A stretch of 64,000 bases of DNA from Rhynchospora pubera (taxonomy: Eukaryota; Streptophyta; Magnoliopsida; Poales; Cyperaceae): contig CM051461.1 of assembly GCA_028095005.1 (NCBI GenBank), forward strand, positions 65,033,840 through 65,097,839. Direction: 5' to 3'. The first letter of the stretch is position 1; every line of letters starts with the position of its first letter. Under the pieces are notes generated by a model, which worked only from the letters and a program-made list of their open reading frames with translations, had not been told where the DNA came from and did no database searches. This document shows, piece by piece, positions 30,368 through 44,250 of the stretch. Made by a program: the position numbers and the translations under genes.

Positions 30368-32874
30368 ATGGCGAACAAAAGAGGTCCAACAAGCCTAGCA
30401 CACAAATTGCTCAGAGCCTTTCTGCAACAATCTAGTTCTAGTACTAGTACTGGTAGTGGTAGTATTAGCCAAACAAATACAAATGCTCAATATTGTTCCA
30501 CCAATTCAAAGTTACAGAATTCCCCTCCTATTTCTATGGGAACCTTCCAATCCCAGAGCCAAAAAACCATGGTGGTAGATGTGGAAGGATGGTTGCTCAA
30601 GTCGCCCTCCGCCTTCCCATATTTCATGGTTGTGGCTTTAGAGGCAGGTGGAGGAGGTCTCCTGAGGGGCTTTTTGCTGCTCCTCTTGTACCCTTTCATT
30701 TGTCTTCTGTGGAACGAAATGGGCATGAGGATCATGGTCATGGTCACATTTTGTGGGCTAAGGAAACAGTCTGTTGCTAGAGTTGGAAGGGCAATTCTGC
30801 CAAAACACTTGTCCGAGGATGTGAGTTTGCAAGGATTTGACATGTTAAAGAGAGGTCATAGTCATGGTCATGGCAGAGTGGTTTGTGTGAGTAGGATGCC
30901 AAGGGTTATGGTTGAGGCCTTCTTGAGAGAGTATTTGGAGCTGGAGGATGTTTTAGGGACAGAATTGGAGGAGTTTATGGGGTTTTACACTGGTTTCATG
31001 CATGGGGAAAGGGAAAGATGCAAGGTGCTAGAATTAAAAAAGGCGTTCAAGGATGGGGCTGTTGGTTTTTCAAGCTCTAGCTTTGCCCAGTCAAAGCTTC
31101 CTTTCTCCTATTGCAAGGTTTCCACCCTTTACCTGGATCTAAATTTGTTTTATTTTCTTTTGTATCTCTTGAGATAACTTATATCCCCACAAATATTTCC
31201 CCCAGCTGAATGCTTATAAGTGAAAGCACATATAAAATCATATATGCTCAGAACTTGAAACATCAACTTGGATATATTCATGCGAAGGTATATTTCAGCA
31301 TCATAGCATCGTAGAAAATAAAAACGGTTGATTTAGTTCAAAATATCATTAATACACAAACAATATGCATAACACTCTGACCCAGTTTTGGGATTTCTCA
31401 TTTTGATTTGTTAAAAATGATAAACCTAAAAAAAAAAAAAAACTGGCAGAAGGTGCATGTTGGTCCGTGATCATTCATCTTGCAGAATAGAAGAAATAAA
31501 ACACAAAACACTAGCTTAGGAATTAACAACCAAACAAATGATTAGTCCCTTGAGTACTAATGGCCTCACAAGACCCGAGTCTGTCTCTCTCTCACTTTTT
31601 TTTTTTGTATTATTATAAACTTTGATTTTGTTAACTAATCAAGGAATTATTGCTGGTGGAGAAAGAGGAGAAGAGGTGGAACGCGTTACCGAGAAAGAGA
31701 TACCTAAAGCCATTGATCTTCCATGATGGTCGGCTGGCATTCAGACCCACCCCACTCAACACACTCACCATGTTTCTATGGCTCCCCTTCGGCTTCATCC
31801 TTGCTCTCGTCAGACTAACTATCTCTCTCTCGCTCCCTTACAAGCTGTCGACCCCAGTCCTAGCCATGACAAACATGAAATGGAGGCTGCTGGTACAAAC
31901 TACTGGTAATGAATCAGGAGGAAACCCTACTAATGTTAGTGAGGATAATAACTCTAAAACAAACCACCAAAGGGGTCAACTGTTTGTATGCAATCACAGA
32001 ACCCTAATTGACCCGATATACATCTCAGTGGCAATTAATCGGCCAGTGCAGGCCGTCTGTTACAGCCTCAGCCGTGTATCAGAGATCTTATCCCCAATCA
32101 GCACTGTCAGGCTCACCAGAGATAGAGAAGAAGACGCCATGATAATGGGGAAGCTTCTAGATAGAGGAGAATCTGTGGTCGTTTGCCCTGAGGGAACCAC
32201 TTGTAGGTAGGCATGCATTGACTTAATTGGTTTTATCTCACAAAATTAAATTTCAATTATATAAACTAATTTGGTTTTTTCAATTAGAAGCAAGGAAGTT
32301 TATTGCATACCAGTTAATTCGTAAGCAAGAATACATACAAACCTCTCATGAAAAAAACCCTTTTCCCAATAGTTCAGGTGAGTCTGATGTGTCGAGAACA
32401 TCATAGGTATTATGTTTATTAAAAGTTAAAACTAAACAGAAGCAAGAATGAACCTCATTGAAAGAATAAACTTGTTCTATTCAAAATAAAGATCACTAAT
32501 CCCAATGTGCAATGGCTACCTGCAGAGAACCATACTTGCTACGATTTAGCCCCCTTTTCACTGAGCTGAGTGATGAAGTGGTGCCAGTGGCAGTCAATGT
32601 AAAAACAAGCATGTTTTATGCCACGACAGCCGGCGGTTGGAAGTGTTTTGACTCGTTGTATTACTTGATGAATGCTAGCATGTGCTATGAGGTGCAATTT
32701 CTAGATAAGATAGATACTAGTGATGTGAGAGCTAGGAAGTACAGTAACACTGACATGGCAAACCAGGTGCAGCGTAAGATAGGAAAGGCATTAGGCTTCC
32801 AGTGCACCATGCTCACAAGGAAAGACAAGTACATGATGTTAGCAGAGAATGATGGGATCGTTGGTAGAAGCTAG
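30368..32874 (+). CDS. sn-2 glycerol-3-phosphate acyltransferase, GPAT2/3-like
   Basis: Three exons (30368-31117, 31644-32206, 32526-32874) join in frame to give 553 residues. The product is a land-plant GPAT that transfers an acyl group to glycerol-3-phosphate at the ER, closest to Arabidopsis GPAT2/GPAT3 as I recall them. Acyltransferase block I is CNHRTLIDP (NHX4D), and CPEGTTCREP forms the glycerol-3-phosphate binding block; the latter is split by intron 2. The central region (TMFLWLPFGFILALVRL) and residues 80-125 (FPYFMVVALE, LLLLLYPFICLLW) are hydrophobic membrane segments. The N-terminal HAD-like region has DVEGWLL, lacking the second Asp of the DXD phosphatase motif found in GPAT4/6/8, so the product is probably lysophosphatidic acid rather than monoacylglycerol. 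Intron borders are canonical and no breaks are seen. Confidence 0.9.
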
Positions 32875-33603
32875 GGTTCTAATCTAGATTCTATGTTACA
32901 CAACCTCATGTGCATTTCCTGTACCAGAGTCACTATAGCACAATCCCCACGCCATATTACTGCTGGACCATTGAGTTATGAATGCAAGTAGTTTGAATGA
33001 GAATTTGAAGATATTAGATGTCAACAGTATTAAGTTTACATATCTTTTTTTGAGTCTTTACTTCCAACACATTGGTATCAGAAAAAAATTTCTACTGGAC
33101 ACAATCTTTATTTCTCTGTAATCTGTTCATGAGACCCAAATTACGACCTTGTTTCTATAATGTAGGGAACTACTTTTCAATTTTTGGGACAAATTGGCAG
33201 GGACCGCATATAGGTACATAGTATTTCCCATGATCCGTACTATTTAAGGTTAAGGGCTACACATTGGCCCAGTTTTTTTTTTTTTTTTTAAAAAAAAAAT
33301 CATACTATCAACAGAAACAACAGAAGAAACAAAATTGCAAAACCATCAAATAAAATAGCAAGAGGAAGTAGTGCAGGCATGATTTACCAGCAGACCAACT
33401 ATCCAATTCATAAATATGGTAGCAGGGGAAAGCAGAATAACCAAACAACCTGCTAATATTCATAGCATAAAATATCCAACTACCGATACAATTCAGTGTT
33501 CAAAATATTGTACCTTCTCTCATACAAGCTCACAACAGAAAAAAGCGTGCCCGTAAATAATTCTACAATATGTATTAAAGGAGCACAGCATACCTTTATG
33601 AAA
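32875..33603. other. Intergenic between convergent GPAT and PFD3 genes
   Basis: It must hold both 3' UTRs. A poly(T)-poly(A) junction at about 33271-33300 could form a hairpin. Nothing else is recognised. Confidence 0.5.
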
Positions 33604-34367
33604 TCATGATTCCTTGATAGCTTCTTTCATTCTCCTCTGGTGAACATCCCAATTGTAGACACGTGCAATTGTAACCTGTGTGAGATGATAAAAGTAAATA
33701 GAGTGGTTTGAAATAGAATAGAGATAGAATGAAAGTAAAGGTAAAGAGAATTGTATGTACCTGAGTGATGGTCTCTTGATCCCTCAAAAATTGCAAATCA
33801 GCAACAAGGACTTGTAAGCTGGCTTTGGCATTTTCCAAATTCTTTTTCAAAAGAGCATCTGCCTCCTGAGAAGAATATTCAAGCATGACATTGGCTCCCA
33901 ACCAAAGGCAGACGGAGTCGGTTTGTTCAATTCGAGCACGGGAATAGATACCCTCGGAGACTTCATAATCCGTAAGTAAGGGCTGCAAAGAGAGGAAGGA
34001 CAAGGAAGGAGCATAAATTTGTCATTTGTTGTCACTGCTTCTGTCAGAAAGAAAGAAAGAATAAATATAAAGAGCTTACCTCGCCAGAGCCATTTTTAGA
34101 TTGCAAGGCGGCAACAATATCCAAGCACTTGTGGATGTCGGGAATTTTGGCCTGGAGATCTCTTTGTTGGGCCAGAAGCTTCATCTCCACAATCTTATAC
34201 TGCTGCAGCCTCTCCTGCAGAAGAGACAGCGACGCGTTCACGTCCAGTCCCGACTGCCTCAGGTACGTCTCCACGTCCTCCACGAACGCCGCCGCCGGGA
34301 TGCCTCTTCTCTCCTCCGCCGCAGACGTCGACGACGAAGAAGAAGAAGAAGAAGCAGCCGCCGCCAT
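33604..34367 (-). CDS. PFD3: Prefoldin subunit 3 (VBP1 homologue)
   Basis: Three exons (34080-34367, 33761-33982, 33604-33675) join in frame to give 193 residues, the usual size of an alpha-type prefoldin. The protein is a subunit of the hexameric co-chaperone that hands actin and tubulin to the chaperonin CCT. The N-terminal coiled coil covers about residues 40-90 (ASLSLLQERLQQYKIVEMKL). The central hairpin region has the family motif YSRARIEQTDSVCLWLGANV. The C-terminal coiled coil ends VYNWDVHQRRMKEAIKES, nearly invariant in this subunit. The ATG at 34367 is the first in frame. The N-terminus carries a poly-Ser tract encoded by TCT/TCG repeats, a common length polymorphism. Confidence 0.95.
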
Positions 34368-35254
34368 CAAAATTCAGTTGAGGGGAGTCGATGCGTATTC
34401 ACTTTAATAAATCAAGGCACTCCCAATCTGATCTACCTCCGCCTAGCTCAGCTCCAGCGCTCAGAGTAGACTCAAGTACAAGTACAGGGGCGGACTGTTG
34501 GATCCAGTTGGACTGGGCTGGGCTCGGTCCGGTCTGGCCTGGTCTTAGGCTTTACCTTGTACGTAAATAATGGGCACACTCATTTATTTTATTTTATTTT
34601 TTTATTTTCGTCACGATCACACTCACTATTGTATCTAATTCCCGAAAAAATTATAAATAACTTTACTGTTCATCGAAATTTCGAAAATAACTGTTAAAAA
34701 ATCCAAATTTTAATAATAGTGTTGTTACATCGTTATTTAGAATGCCGACACCAGAAACTGCTTGGATCGACAATTGAAATGACGATACAAACTTGGATCG
34801 GCATTCCAAATGACGATCCAAATCAAAACCTTAATTTTATATTTAAAAAATAATTGTAGCAATTTTTTTTTTGTTTGGATCGGCAAATGGAATGCCGATC
34901 CAAACAAAAAGAATTTAAAAGTTAGCCAAACTTTAATTTGAGTTAATTTATTTTATTTTAATTTGACTTATAATGATTTATTATTCATCTTATGTATGTC
35001 AATATAAATACACCTGTTTGGTTAGTGTTCTTCAAAATGACACGACACGATGTGCATGTTGACACGACACAAATATAAAATTAGCACGACACAATCGTGT
35101 TATCGTGTCGTGTTAGGACATTAGAAAATTTAACACGATTCGACGGGGAACACGACACGAACACGAATTAACACGACACCTAAACACAAATTTAATTATT
35201 AATATTGATTTTTAAAACAAAACTAATAATTTAATTTCAATTTATAACACTATT
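34368..35254. repeat. PFD3 upstream region with degenerate repeats
   Basis: Around 34735-34915 the words GGATCGGCATTCCAAATGAC and GAATGCCGATCCAAAC recur in both orientations. Around 35033-35180 the words ACACGACACGA and TCGTGTCGTGTT recur. Both look like remains of inverted-repeat transposons, but I could not find duplications. Confidence 0.4.
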
Positions 35255-35410
35255 GGCTCATTTGAATCAAGGGGAATTTGGAGAATTTCCTATTTCTAAA
35301 CATAAATTTATTATAAACAATCCAAACTCTTCACAAAATTATACACTTCCCAATACTTTATGCCTAAAAATAGAAAATCCCTCCTATTCCTAAGTTATCC
35401 AAACGGCCCC
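35255..35410. mobile_element. Tourist-like MITE, copy 6 (left end eroded)
   Basis: The right end is ATCCAAACGGCCCC followed by TAA. The core AACAATCCAAACTCTTCACA matches the other copies. The left end GGCTCATTTGAAT has lost its match to GGGCCGTTTGGAT. Confidence 0.7.
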
Positions 35411-36293
35411 TAAATATTTGTCCTAGACTACACTAGATAGATTAGAATTAGATACATTTATTTATTTGTCCTAGACTACACTAGATAGACTTCATCAAAT
35501 GCATGCACAACTAGTTTATAATAATAAACTCCTACTTTGTCATTCCATTCCAGTCTCCAGTCTCAGTCTGCACACCCCAATATAATAAATACTTCATTTC
35601 CAATTCTTCATTTCACTGTAGAAAGAACTCAAATCGCAACGGTTGTCTCTTGCTATGCACTTCGATCTGGACCCTTCACTTCCACTGCCCCTTCCGTATC
35701 CATTCTCCTTTTGTTTTTTTGTCTCCCTTGCTTCATTATCACTGTATGTTGCTCCTTGGATCGCTCGATGGTGTCTCTCTTTGGAGTCCATTGTTAGCAG
35801 TGCCTATAGATTTCTACACTCTCCCGTCATTGCAGATCTCCTCCTCCGCTTTCCTCGATGGCTATTGCTTGCTTTTCCCAATCTCCACAGTAGTCTCGCG
35901 AGACTTCTCTTCCTCCCCCTTTTTATCAATCAATCGCCGCTGTTAAACCTACCTTTAAAACCTAGCTTTGATGCTCTATTGTTTCGCCTTCCTCCTTTCT
36001 TCGCTGTAGCATCACCTCGATTGATCTTCCCCTTGCTTCATCGCTGCGCTAAATCCTTTTAAACCAGCAACGATCCTGGTCATGGCCGTCCCTGTGGCAG
36101 CTGTTGCAGTGCCTTTGGTCTCCTTTTGCCTGTCTTCAGTCTAGGGTTAGGATATTGGCGGTGTACAACCTTGGGAGCCATGGCTTGCCTCTCTGCTGAA
36201 GGGTCAGGGGTGTAATTCATGGCAATCCTTCTTCAATATTCTCAATGGATCCCTTTAATTCTTGCTGGCGAGTTGAATCGAACAAACGAGGTG

Positions 36294-36636
36294 GTCAGAG
36301 GTCATTGTTTTTTCCATCTAATTTCCTTTGCAATTTTGATTTTTTTTTATCTTTATTTTAGAATGAAATTCTCAAATTTGATTTCTTCTTGAGCTGATTT
36401 GTTTTTTCCCCTTTACTTTGCTGGTTGGCCGCTTCAGGATTTGGAGGATCCTATAGCTCACGTCGGATTGTTGCCTTGCTGAAGGTCTTTGGTTTGATTT
36501 TGGTGTTGTTGCTGTTGCTCCTTCATGACTGAATTTGGTTTTAAATATTTTCCTTACTAATACTTTTTTGACATTTTATTTTTCCTTCATGTCACCAAGT
36601 TGCCTTCAATTTTGTGTTGATCGCTTTTGTATTTCT
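36294..36636 (+). repeat. 343-bp tandem duplication, first copy
   Basis: The segment from GTCAGAGGTCATTG to GCTTTTGTATTTCT is repeated immediately downstream, starting at 36637. By eye the copies are almost identical. The second copy is split by the Copia element and resumes at 46399. Confidence 0.9.
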
Positions 36637-36722
36637 GTCAGAGGTCATTGTTTTTTCCATCTAATTTCCTTTGCAATTTTGATTTTTTTTTATCTTTATT
36701 TTAGAATGAAATTCTCAAATTT

Positions 36723-38488
36723 TGTTAGAGTTATGTCCTAGAAGTCAATAATTTAATGACTTAATTATTAGTTTATGTTTTGGATGATATTTTATCATCT
36801 GTTCCTAGGTTTATTATTGACAGATCATTCAGGTTGAGGATCTGAATTGTAGATCTCTGTGGATCATTCTTTAGAATGACAATAATAAATCTAAACGGTC
36901 CATAATCTTGATAATTAACAAGGAACATTAATTATCATATAAGATTAGTATGCAAGTTAAGTGATGATTAAGTTCTACAAATCATAGGTAAAGAGTTACC
37001 AACTTAATTGCATATGTGTATGTTATGGAACATAGCACATGACTTGACCCATCGAAATAAACATATGGATTGTGTTATGTGTCATTGTTTATTTCGTTAT
37101 GATTTTGGTTCTAAGTTTGAGATGTTTATCTTTTCCACATGAGGATAGGTTCAATAAATACTGTCTACCGCTGATTCCCGATAAGGGCTGCTATACGGAC
37201 TTTATTTATGTTCTCTTGAATTGTGCGGGGAAAAGTTAATCATCAAGAAAACCGTATGTCCCTCATTAATTCACTTAGTGAGTGACGATATCTGTTTGGG
37301 CCCCTTGATGGAGATAGATTGTTTGCATGCAACTTTATACAATTATCTCTAGATCAAGAAACGTATAATCTGCAAGAATGACACATTCCTATCTTGGATT
37401 ATACGATGATATCGTGTGACATAAGAATCAAAATAGGGAAATACATTTATTCTCTTATGCAGGATTGAAATATTGTAGCAGTACACTATTTATGCGAATT
37501 GGGAATCATAACGTGTTGCTAGATACCGCTTATGATTATTGGAATTAAATAGCGATTTAATTCCATGTCCAACATAGCATAAATCCTCAAAGGGTCACAC
37601 AAAATTGGTATTTAATCATACGTGCATTATTTATTTATTTGCAATAATGAGTATTGCAAAATATGATAAGTTGATTAATTAATTAAATAGCGTTATGGAC
37701 CGTTATAATTAATTAAGTCAAATGGATCATATAGAAATAAATTAATGCATTGTCTAATCTCTAAATAATTATTATTAAGTTAATAATTATTTATAAATAA
37801 CACACTTAATTTAGTTAAGTTATTTGGGCTTTAATTTATTAGTAAATTAAATGTCCAAATTGAATAAGCTATGAGTGGGCCTTTAATTAATAGAATTAAA
37901 GGAACCAAATAGAGATGGCCTAGTGGGCCAAGAGAGCCCACTAGGAGGCCGGCCACATGAGGTAGGTAGGAGTGGCACAATTGTAATTTGTGTGAACTCC
38001 TATCTAGGGTTAAGAGGCTATATAAGGCACCTATTGGAGGCTCCTTAGTCTTCTTCTCTCTCCTCCTCTCCCTAGCCGCCACTATTGGCCTCCCCTTTGT
38101 GGTGCGCCGCCCCCCCCTCTCTCCTCTCCACTCTAGCTCATGTGTTGAGCATCCCATTCTCCCACAAATCAATTGGTTCGTTGGTTGAAGAAAGGGAACG
38201 CTTGGGATTAGACTCGTTCTTCTCTTCGCTAGCACGAATTGAGAAGAACTTGGTTAATACCATAGTGGACTCGAGGCGCCGCGAATAGGAGGCGAAGGAG
38301 AGCACCCCATCGATTCCCATGCCGTAGGATCGAGCCCCGCGAATACGATTTCGCGGGAGGTACGAATTCCACCTCTCTTTCTCTTGTGTCGAAATAGCTA
38401 TGTACTAGATCCTCTCGCTCTTTGTGTTTTAATTGGATTAATTAGTTAGTAATTAGTCACAAAATTAAAATTGGGCGATTTCCTAACA
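36723..38488 (+). repeat. 5' LTR, 1,766 bp
   Basis: It starts TGTTAGAGTTATGTCC and ends GATTTCCTAACA. TATATAAG at 38019-38026 is the probable promoter TATA box. Compared with the 3' LTR I find by eye three substitutions (37040, 37563, 38475) and one C-run length difference. Confidence 0.93.
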
Positions 38489-38489
38489 G

Positions 38490-38500
38490 TGGTATCAGAG
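38490..38500 (+). promoter_or_regulatory. Primer binding site (tRNA-Met type)
   Basis: TGGTATCAGAG lies one base after the 5' LTR, the normal primer site for Copia elements. Confidence 0.85.
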
Positions 38501-41500
38501 ACTTGGTCGTACTTAAGCTATTTTGACACTTAATTAAGAGAAATTGGCTAATTAACGGATTAGTAGAGATGATGCGTTTGTTTGCTGTCTGGAAATGGTA
38601 TTTTCTGTGTTGTTTCGCGTTTTTCGCTTTGATAAGTTCTCTGGAAGTTTTTTCCATCTACATGAAAGTTGTATATCTGTTGATTGTGATTCTTTTGGCG
38701 TTGGATTCACATTTTTCTGAATTAGGATAGATTTATTGTGAATAAAACGGCGACAGTGCGCAGAACCAGTTTCTGCTCGCACTGTCCTGTTTGAATGGCT
38801 TGAAAGATTTATATTTTGAATATAAGTACCAGTGTTATATGGCTAGATTTAAAGAGGACTTGAAGCTCTTTCTGAGCATGTATAAATTGTTGCATGACTT
38901 GGATTAATTTGTGGGTTTTCAAGTATGAAAAGGAAGATCTCGTCAGATCCAGTTTGTTGAGCAAATCGATTGTTCTAATAAACTGTACCAACTGAGAACT
39001 CCTTTAAAAATTCTGTTTAAATGGAGTTGTTCTATTTTGAGTTAGGATTCCAGAAAAATTAATTTCATAATTTTTCGTGGAAGTTTGGACCTTCAACTAG
39101 GTTAGAACATTTCGATCGACAGTCTGTTTCAGTACAGAATTTGTTGATTGTTTAGTTTGTAACTCGAACTTTTTGAACTGAACTTGGTGGTTTTCTTTTC
39201 ATGGATAGTTAGCCTATAGACTAAACTAGTTTTTCTATGTATATTGTATATATAAAAACTGATTAGAAGGTGGTCTAACAGACCAAAAGGTTGAGAGGAT
39301 AATCTGAAAGTCTCATAACGGTGTTTCGTGCACTTGTAAGAGATTTGTCATTTTTGATTCTCCCAGATGGTTTAAGATCTCTTCTTGAAATTTTCACTGG
39401 TAATCACAATTATGATAAGGAGCTTAAGTAATTTATTTGAGATTTTTTGGAGACCTAAAACCTTTGTTTTTATTGGATTCCATTAGTTACGTTTTTTAAT
39501 AAATTACTGTTTTTCTAAGTATTCAAATTAGTTGAAAACAATTAGAAAACTCCTTGTTTGATCTCCTTTCAGTTATGGGATGTTGAAAGAACTTTCTAAA
39601 TGAATTTAAACAAGTTTTGTTGTTTAAAATTGAGAATTAGTACACGGAATTTACTTATGGCAAACAAATCGCAAAGATGCTTGAAAATCGTTAATTGGAA
39701 ACAAAGTGCTTGTATGTGCTAACTTTGTTTTGTAGGTGGATAGTGGGTTTAGTATGGCTCAAGACTCAATGCCTTGTGGTTGTATTTGAATGCATGTGTG
39801 AATGTTTGTAATGCGGCCTTTGGTGCCATTAATTAATTAATTTGTTGATTAATTTTTATGTAACTTGTGAGGCTTGCATGCCCCTAAGGTTAGGATGGGA
39901 ATAGGATGTTTTCACATGTATTTTGTACCTTTATTTTATATAGGATTTAGATCCTTATAGAATTTAGTGGGAGGGACAAGGATTAGATTAGTTTTGCTCC
40001 ATGGACGATGTGGCGAAACTAATGCAAGCGGGAGCCATACAAACCCACAACTATGAGATGCTTATATGTGATTACTTGTGATTGCTATGAATTGTCATAG
40101 GCTAGGTATGGGTGTATGCTTACACGACCACCAAACAAGTGTCATATGATTGATTGTCCCAAACAAAACATGATTAAGTTAAATCGCCCTCCTTCTCTCT
40201 ATCCCCTTCTAACGTGTATGATCGTTCATTGATGCATTCTCGCCGACGCGGGACATCGTGTTCCATCATCCGTGTCGGGGTGTAAATCGGATTTACTAGG
40301 AGCAAATAGAGAAAGGTTACTTAACGATGTTTTCTAATCGGATTGGACATCGGGGCAAAGTTTGTGGATGTACATGTGATATTTCACAAACCAAGAATCA
40401 TATGGAATGATTGGTTGGAGAACCTACCTTATCTAGTTGTTTTGGTGTCACGCCGACGCTAGCACCATCTCAACGAAAATAGGGATCTTGGAAAACCTAC
40501 TACATTTGGGACGTTAAATAAATGTAGTGGGAGTTTTATTTGTTATAAATAAAACAATTGCATAAACTAAATGACCATAAATTGATTTTGTTATAGATGT
40601 TTAAATTGTTAATTTTGTTGCGATCAATCTTTGAAAAATTAACAAACTCGTTTCTAAAGGGTATTTACTTAAAGAAGTAATACCGATTCCTAAGACACGA
40701 TCTTAGTGAAGAGAAATTTGAGCATGTCAATTCCCAAAACTTTCCTCAAACTACCCGAACGTAGCATCGCGATGATTGATTGACTTTTGGCGAAAAGTTA
40801 TTCAATAAAGCGTATGGCTAATATCCTCATTCAAAACTTCTAGACCTTTGAATTAGAGAATTCATATGGACTAAAATTAACTCGTACGTTCTCATCCGCT
40901 TACTCAAGAAAGTGTTCTTGGAGAAAGTAGATATTAACTTCGTCATTTATGATTGAGTATAAAGAATATGAGTTGACCAAGAGATTATTCTTTTAAAAGA
41001 AGTTATATGAATGTTTCATTAGCTTACAAATCGAAAGATTGAAGTAGCTAATTGATGACTAGAGATATTAATCTCCGATATCAAGGATTGTTGATATTGT
41101 CATTCGATCTCTTTGGAATTATGAAGGATATAATATTACCTTTATGCACGCTTGTTGATGCAAAAAGGTGATTGGTTAAGTATTCAAGAAATACTTCACC
41201 AAGGTATGAGTTGAAATTTCGAGACTCTCATTGATGACCATGTGTCACATGAGATGTTTCATTTGCCGTTTTATGGGAGGCATTTGAAAGGTTGTCTGAA
41301 ATACCATGATTGTGATATTCTAATCCTAAGAAGTATTTGTCGTTCAAAATATCTCACTATCTCTAATTCACACTAGTAACTTGATACTAGTTCATATGCT
41401 CGCATTTAACGAAATGTGTTGGCAATGAAGAATAAGAGAATGTTCGAGAGATGTAAAGTAAACTCCGTATAGGCAATGACTTGTTCGTCTAAGTCATTAC

Positions 41501-41940
41501 CATTGAATACGTAGAGTTATCTTTATTAAGAGTTTGTTTAGGAATTGAAGGTTGCATACCTTAATCCTAACTTCTCAAAACATCTCCACTTCATATTCGA
41601 TGAAATGGATGATTATGTTTAATAAAAGACAAGTTCTTTTATTCTGGATTTGTTTATATGATTTCATGCATTTTGATTGAATTTGCTTGAAATAGATAAG
41701 CAATTTTTGAATGACAAATAGGATGCGTAAGACTTGACATAAAGTATTTGACTTTCATGTTATATATAACCGCTTAGTCACATACATAAACGAGAATCGC
41801 ATTATGAGAGTCTACGTAACGTAGAGCTCGAAATTCAATTCGATTTCAAATCGATTGATATGCGAATCATGTTTGTTAAATGACATAAGCGCCTTTTAAC
41901 CTATGAAGGTTTAAGGACAAGTGAATTAATTAGGACTTAT
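38501..41940 (+). pseudogene. Decayed gag/leader part of the Copia element
   Basis: This is the stretch between the primer site and the integrase remains. No gag zinc knuckle or protease motif could be read. Stops occur in all frames. It contains a few AT-rich hairpins but no other gene. Confidence 0.5.
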
Positions 41941-44250
41941 ACATATCGATGTATAAAGACCAATAAGTACTTGTGCTTTGAAAGGTTGTTGATACTTTAC
42001 TACTTAACCAACGATCATTGTAGATATTAACATATCTATTTGATAAGGTATAAGTATGAACCTTTTGACTAGTTCAAAGGAGTTCAAGAGTGAAGTTTAA
42101 AAGACCGTTCAAGAAAAATGGAAGTCTTACAATTAATCGTGGTAAATAAATAGTTAAGTCACATGATTTGAAATATTGCCTAAAGAGTATGAAAGTAGTT
42201 TCACAACTCGCTCCATGAGGAATAATATATCCAAGAGTGGAGGTATCGAACAATATTTTGTATAGTTCGATCAATAATAAATCAAATTGACTTATTCGAC
42301 TCGTATTAGGGAATTATGTTTGAGGACAATATTGTTTACACTGAATGGTGTTCCATTAAAGTCTATTGAAGAAGATATCTTACGAGATTTTGATCTCTAA
42401 GTATAATACTTCTCGAGATTTGGTGTTGAGAAGCTTATTTTAAGTATTGATGACTTGTAAGCTTAAACCAAATAAGACACTGTGAATTTGTAGGATGCTT
42501 TATATTAAAAGGCACTACTTCTACGAATATGATAAGAACAAAGTAGTTGTTGCTAATCATAATGTAGTCTTGATGAATTGAAATTCTCAAGAAGAAGTAG
42601 TGGGAGTAAAGTGAGCATTAAAATAGTTTATGCGTCACTACAAGAAGTACTCTTATGGGAAACTTGTCACTCCATACATGGTACTTAGTGGGAGTTGAGC
42701 GAAACTTCATTCACAAGTTGTTTTGAAAGAAGTTTAATAGTACGCTCCTTCCAATGAGGACTCAACCATCTCACGAGTTGATGATGATTTGAGAAACTCA
42801 TGGAATATATGAGGAGTCAAGAACTCGTTCGACAATTCATTGTGGAAGTAGTTCATGAACCTCAAGTACCAATCCTACAAAAGATCAACGAGAGTTGATT
42901 GCCTAAGCCGTTTGGTGCATTGGCTTCACGACATTCTCAAACTTAGCATATGAGAATCCGTTGATAAACAAGGAAACGATGGAACGATCCGATTCCACAT
43001 ATATGGTTTGAATTCATATGATCTTTAAATAAAATCTATGTATAACAACAAGGTATAGACCTTGGTTGATGTTCATGAAGGAGCAATCCATCAAGAACGT
43101 TTAGATCTTCAAAAGGAAAGATCGACATGGATAACAAATCGACTATGTACAAAGCGCGGCTTCTCGCTTGTAGCTATGTCTAAGTCGATGGCTAGTTGAC
43201 TACGTACAAAGCACAACTTCATGCTTGTGGCTATGTATAAGTCAATAAAGATCATTCTAGCAATAGTTGTATTTCATATATGTCGATATATGGAAAAACA
43301 CATAAAACCGCCTTCTTCGCATGAATGAAGGAAGATGTTGTGCATTTGACACAAATCGAGGTTTATGTATTGCTAAAAACATACGCATGCTTCAAGGATC
43401 CATTAATGGATTAAAGCAAGTGTTGTGGAGATTGGAATAAAAATTTTTGACAATGAAGTCAAGGAGTTGAACTTCGTCAAAAGTATCTTGTATATACAAG
43501 ATATTCAGTGGAAGCATAATTGTATTACTTGTATTGTTTAAGATAACGATTCTTTAAATTGGGAATAACATTAAGAAAATGAATATCGTCAAGATCTCTT
43601 TGGAGAATGCTTTCTCAAATGAGAACTTGGGCGAAATCACCTGATCCTAGGAAACAAATCTATGAAGATAGATTATGATGGATGTCAGGTTTGAACAAAT
43701 ATGCATATATTGACGAAGTGTTCTAGAAACACGAAAGTTACACTCCAAGAAAGGATGTCTAACTGTACGTCACATGGCATGACTTGAGTGTTTTAACTCG
43801 GTCTATTGCAACTCAATTCAAGAAAGTGCATGAAATAGTTCAAGCATTCTTTCATTATGAGTTTCGTTGTGTACGTCATATTTATGCATATGCCCCGATG
43901 TGTAGTATCCAAAGGATATGACAAACAGTTGTCAAATGGATACAAGAGAGACACATTAAGACGATAGTCAAGGATATCCTCGAGTACCTTATGAGAAAGA
44001 GTGATATAATGTTTCATCTCTTAAGATGAAAGAGAGCTCGTGTAAGTTAGTTACACTAATGCTAGTTTTTCGAAAGATTGATATAATCACAGTTGAAATA
44101 CATATTTTGCTAAAAGGTGGTGCTGTAAGTTTAGAAGGTGTTCTAAATGGAATATTACAACCGTTTCCGTCACCAAAGCAAAATACATAGCAACTTGTGA
44201 AGCAATAAAAGAAGTTTATTTCGGATCGATTTCTTAGTTGAGTTATTATG
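41940..44250 (+). pseudogene. Decayed Copia pol: integrase, RT and RNase H remnants
   Basis: Short matches in shifting frames follow Copia order. Near 42000-42270 there are integrase-core remains (YLIRYKYEPFD, then QLAP). Near 43130-43200 there is a KARLLA-like RT block that appears twice. Near 43400 there is SINGLKQVLWRLE, matching the RT block usually read as YGLKQA. Near 43840-43940 CICPDV and a following block resemble the region after RT. Near 44050-44210 YTNASFSK, LKGGAVS and AKYIATCEAIKEV represent RNase H. Many stops and frameshifts interrupt them, so no enzyme can be made. Confidence 0.8.

Noticed and set aside
34101..34469. Arg-rich forward ORF opposite PFD3 exon 1
   Set aside because: Antisense reading of the poly-Ser and coiled-coil coding region of PFD3.
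35537..36062. Overlapping Ser/Leu/Phe-rich forward ORFs
   Set aside because: Low-complexity CT-rich sequence open in several frames at once; no domain and no conserved exon structure.
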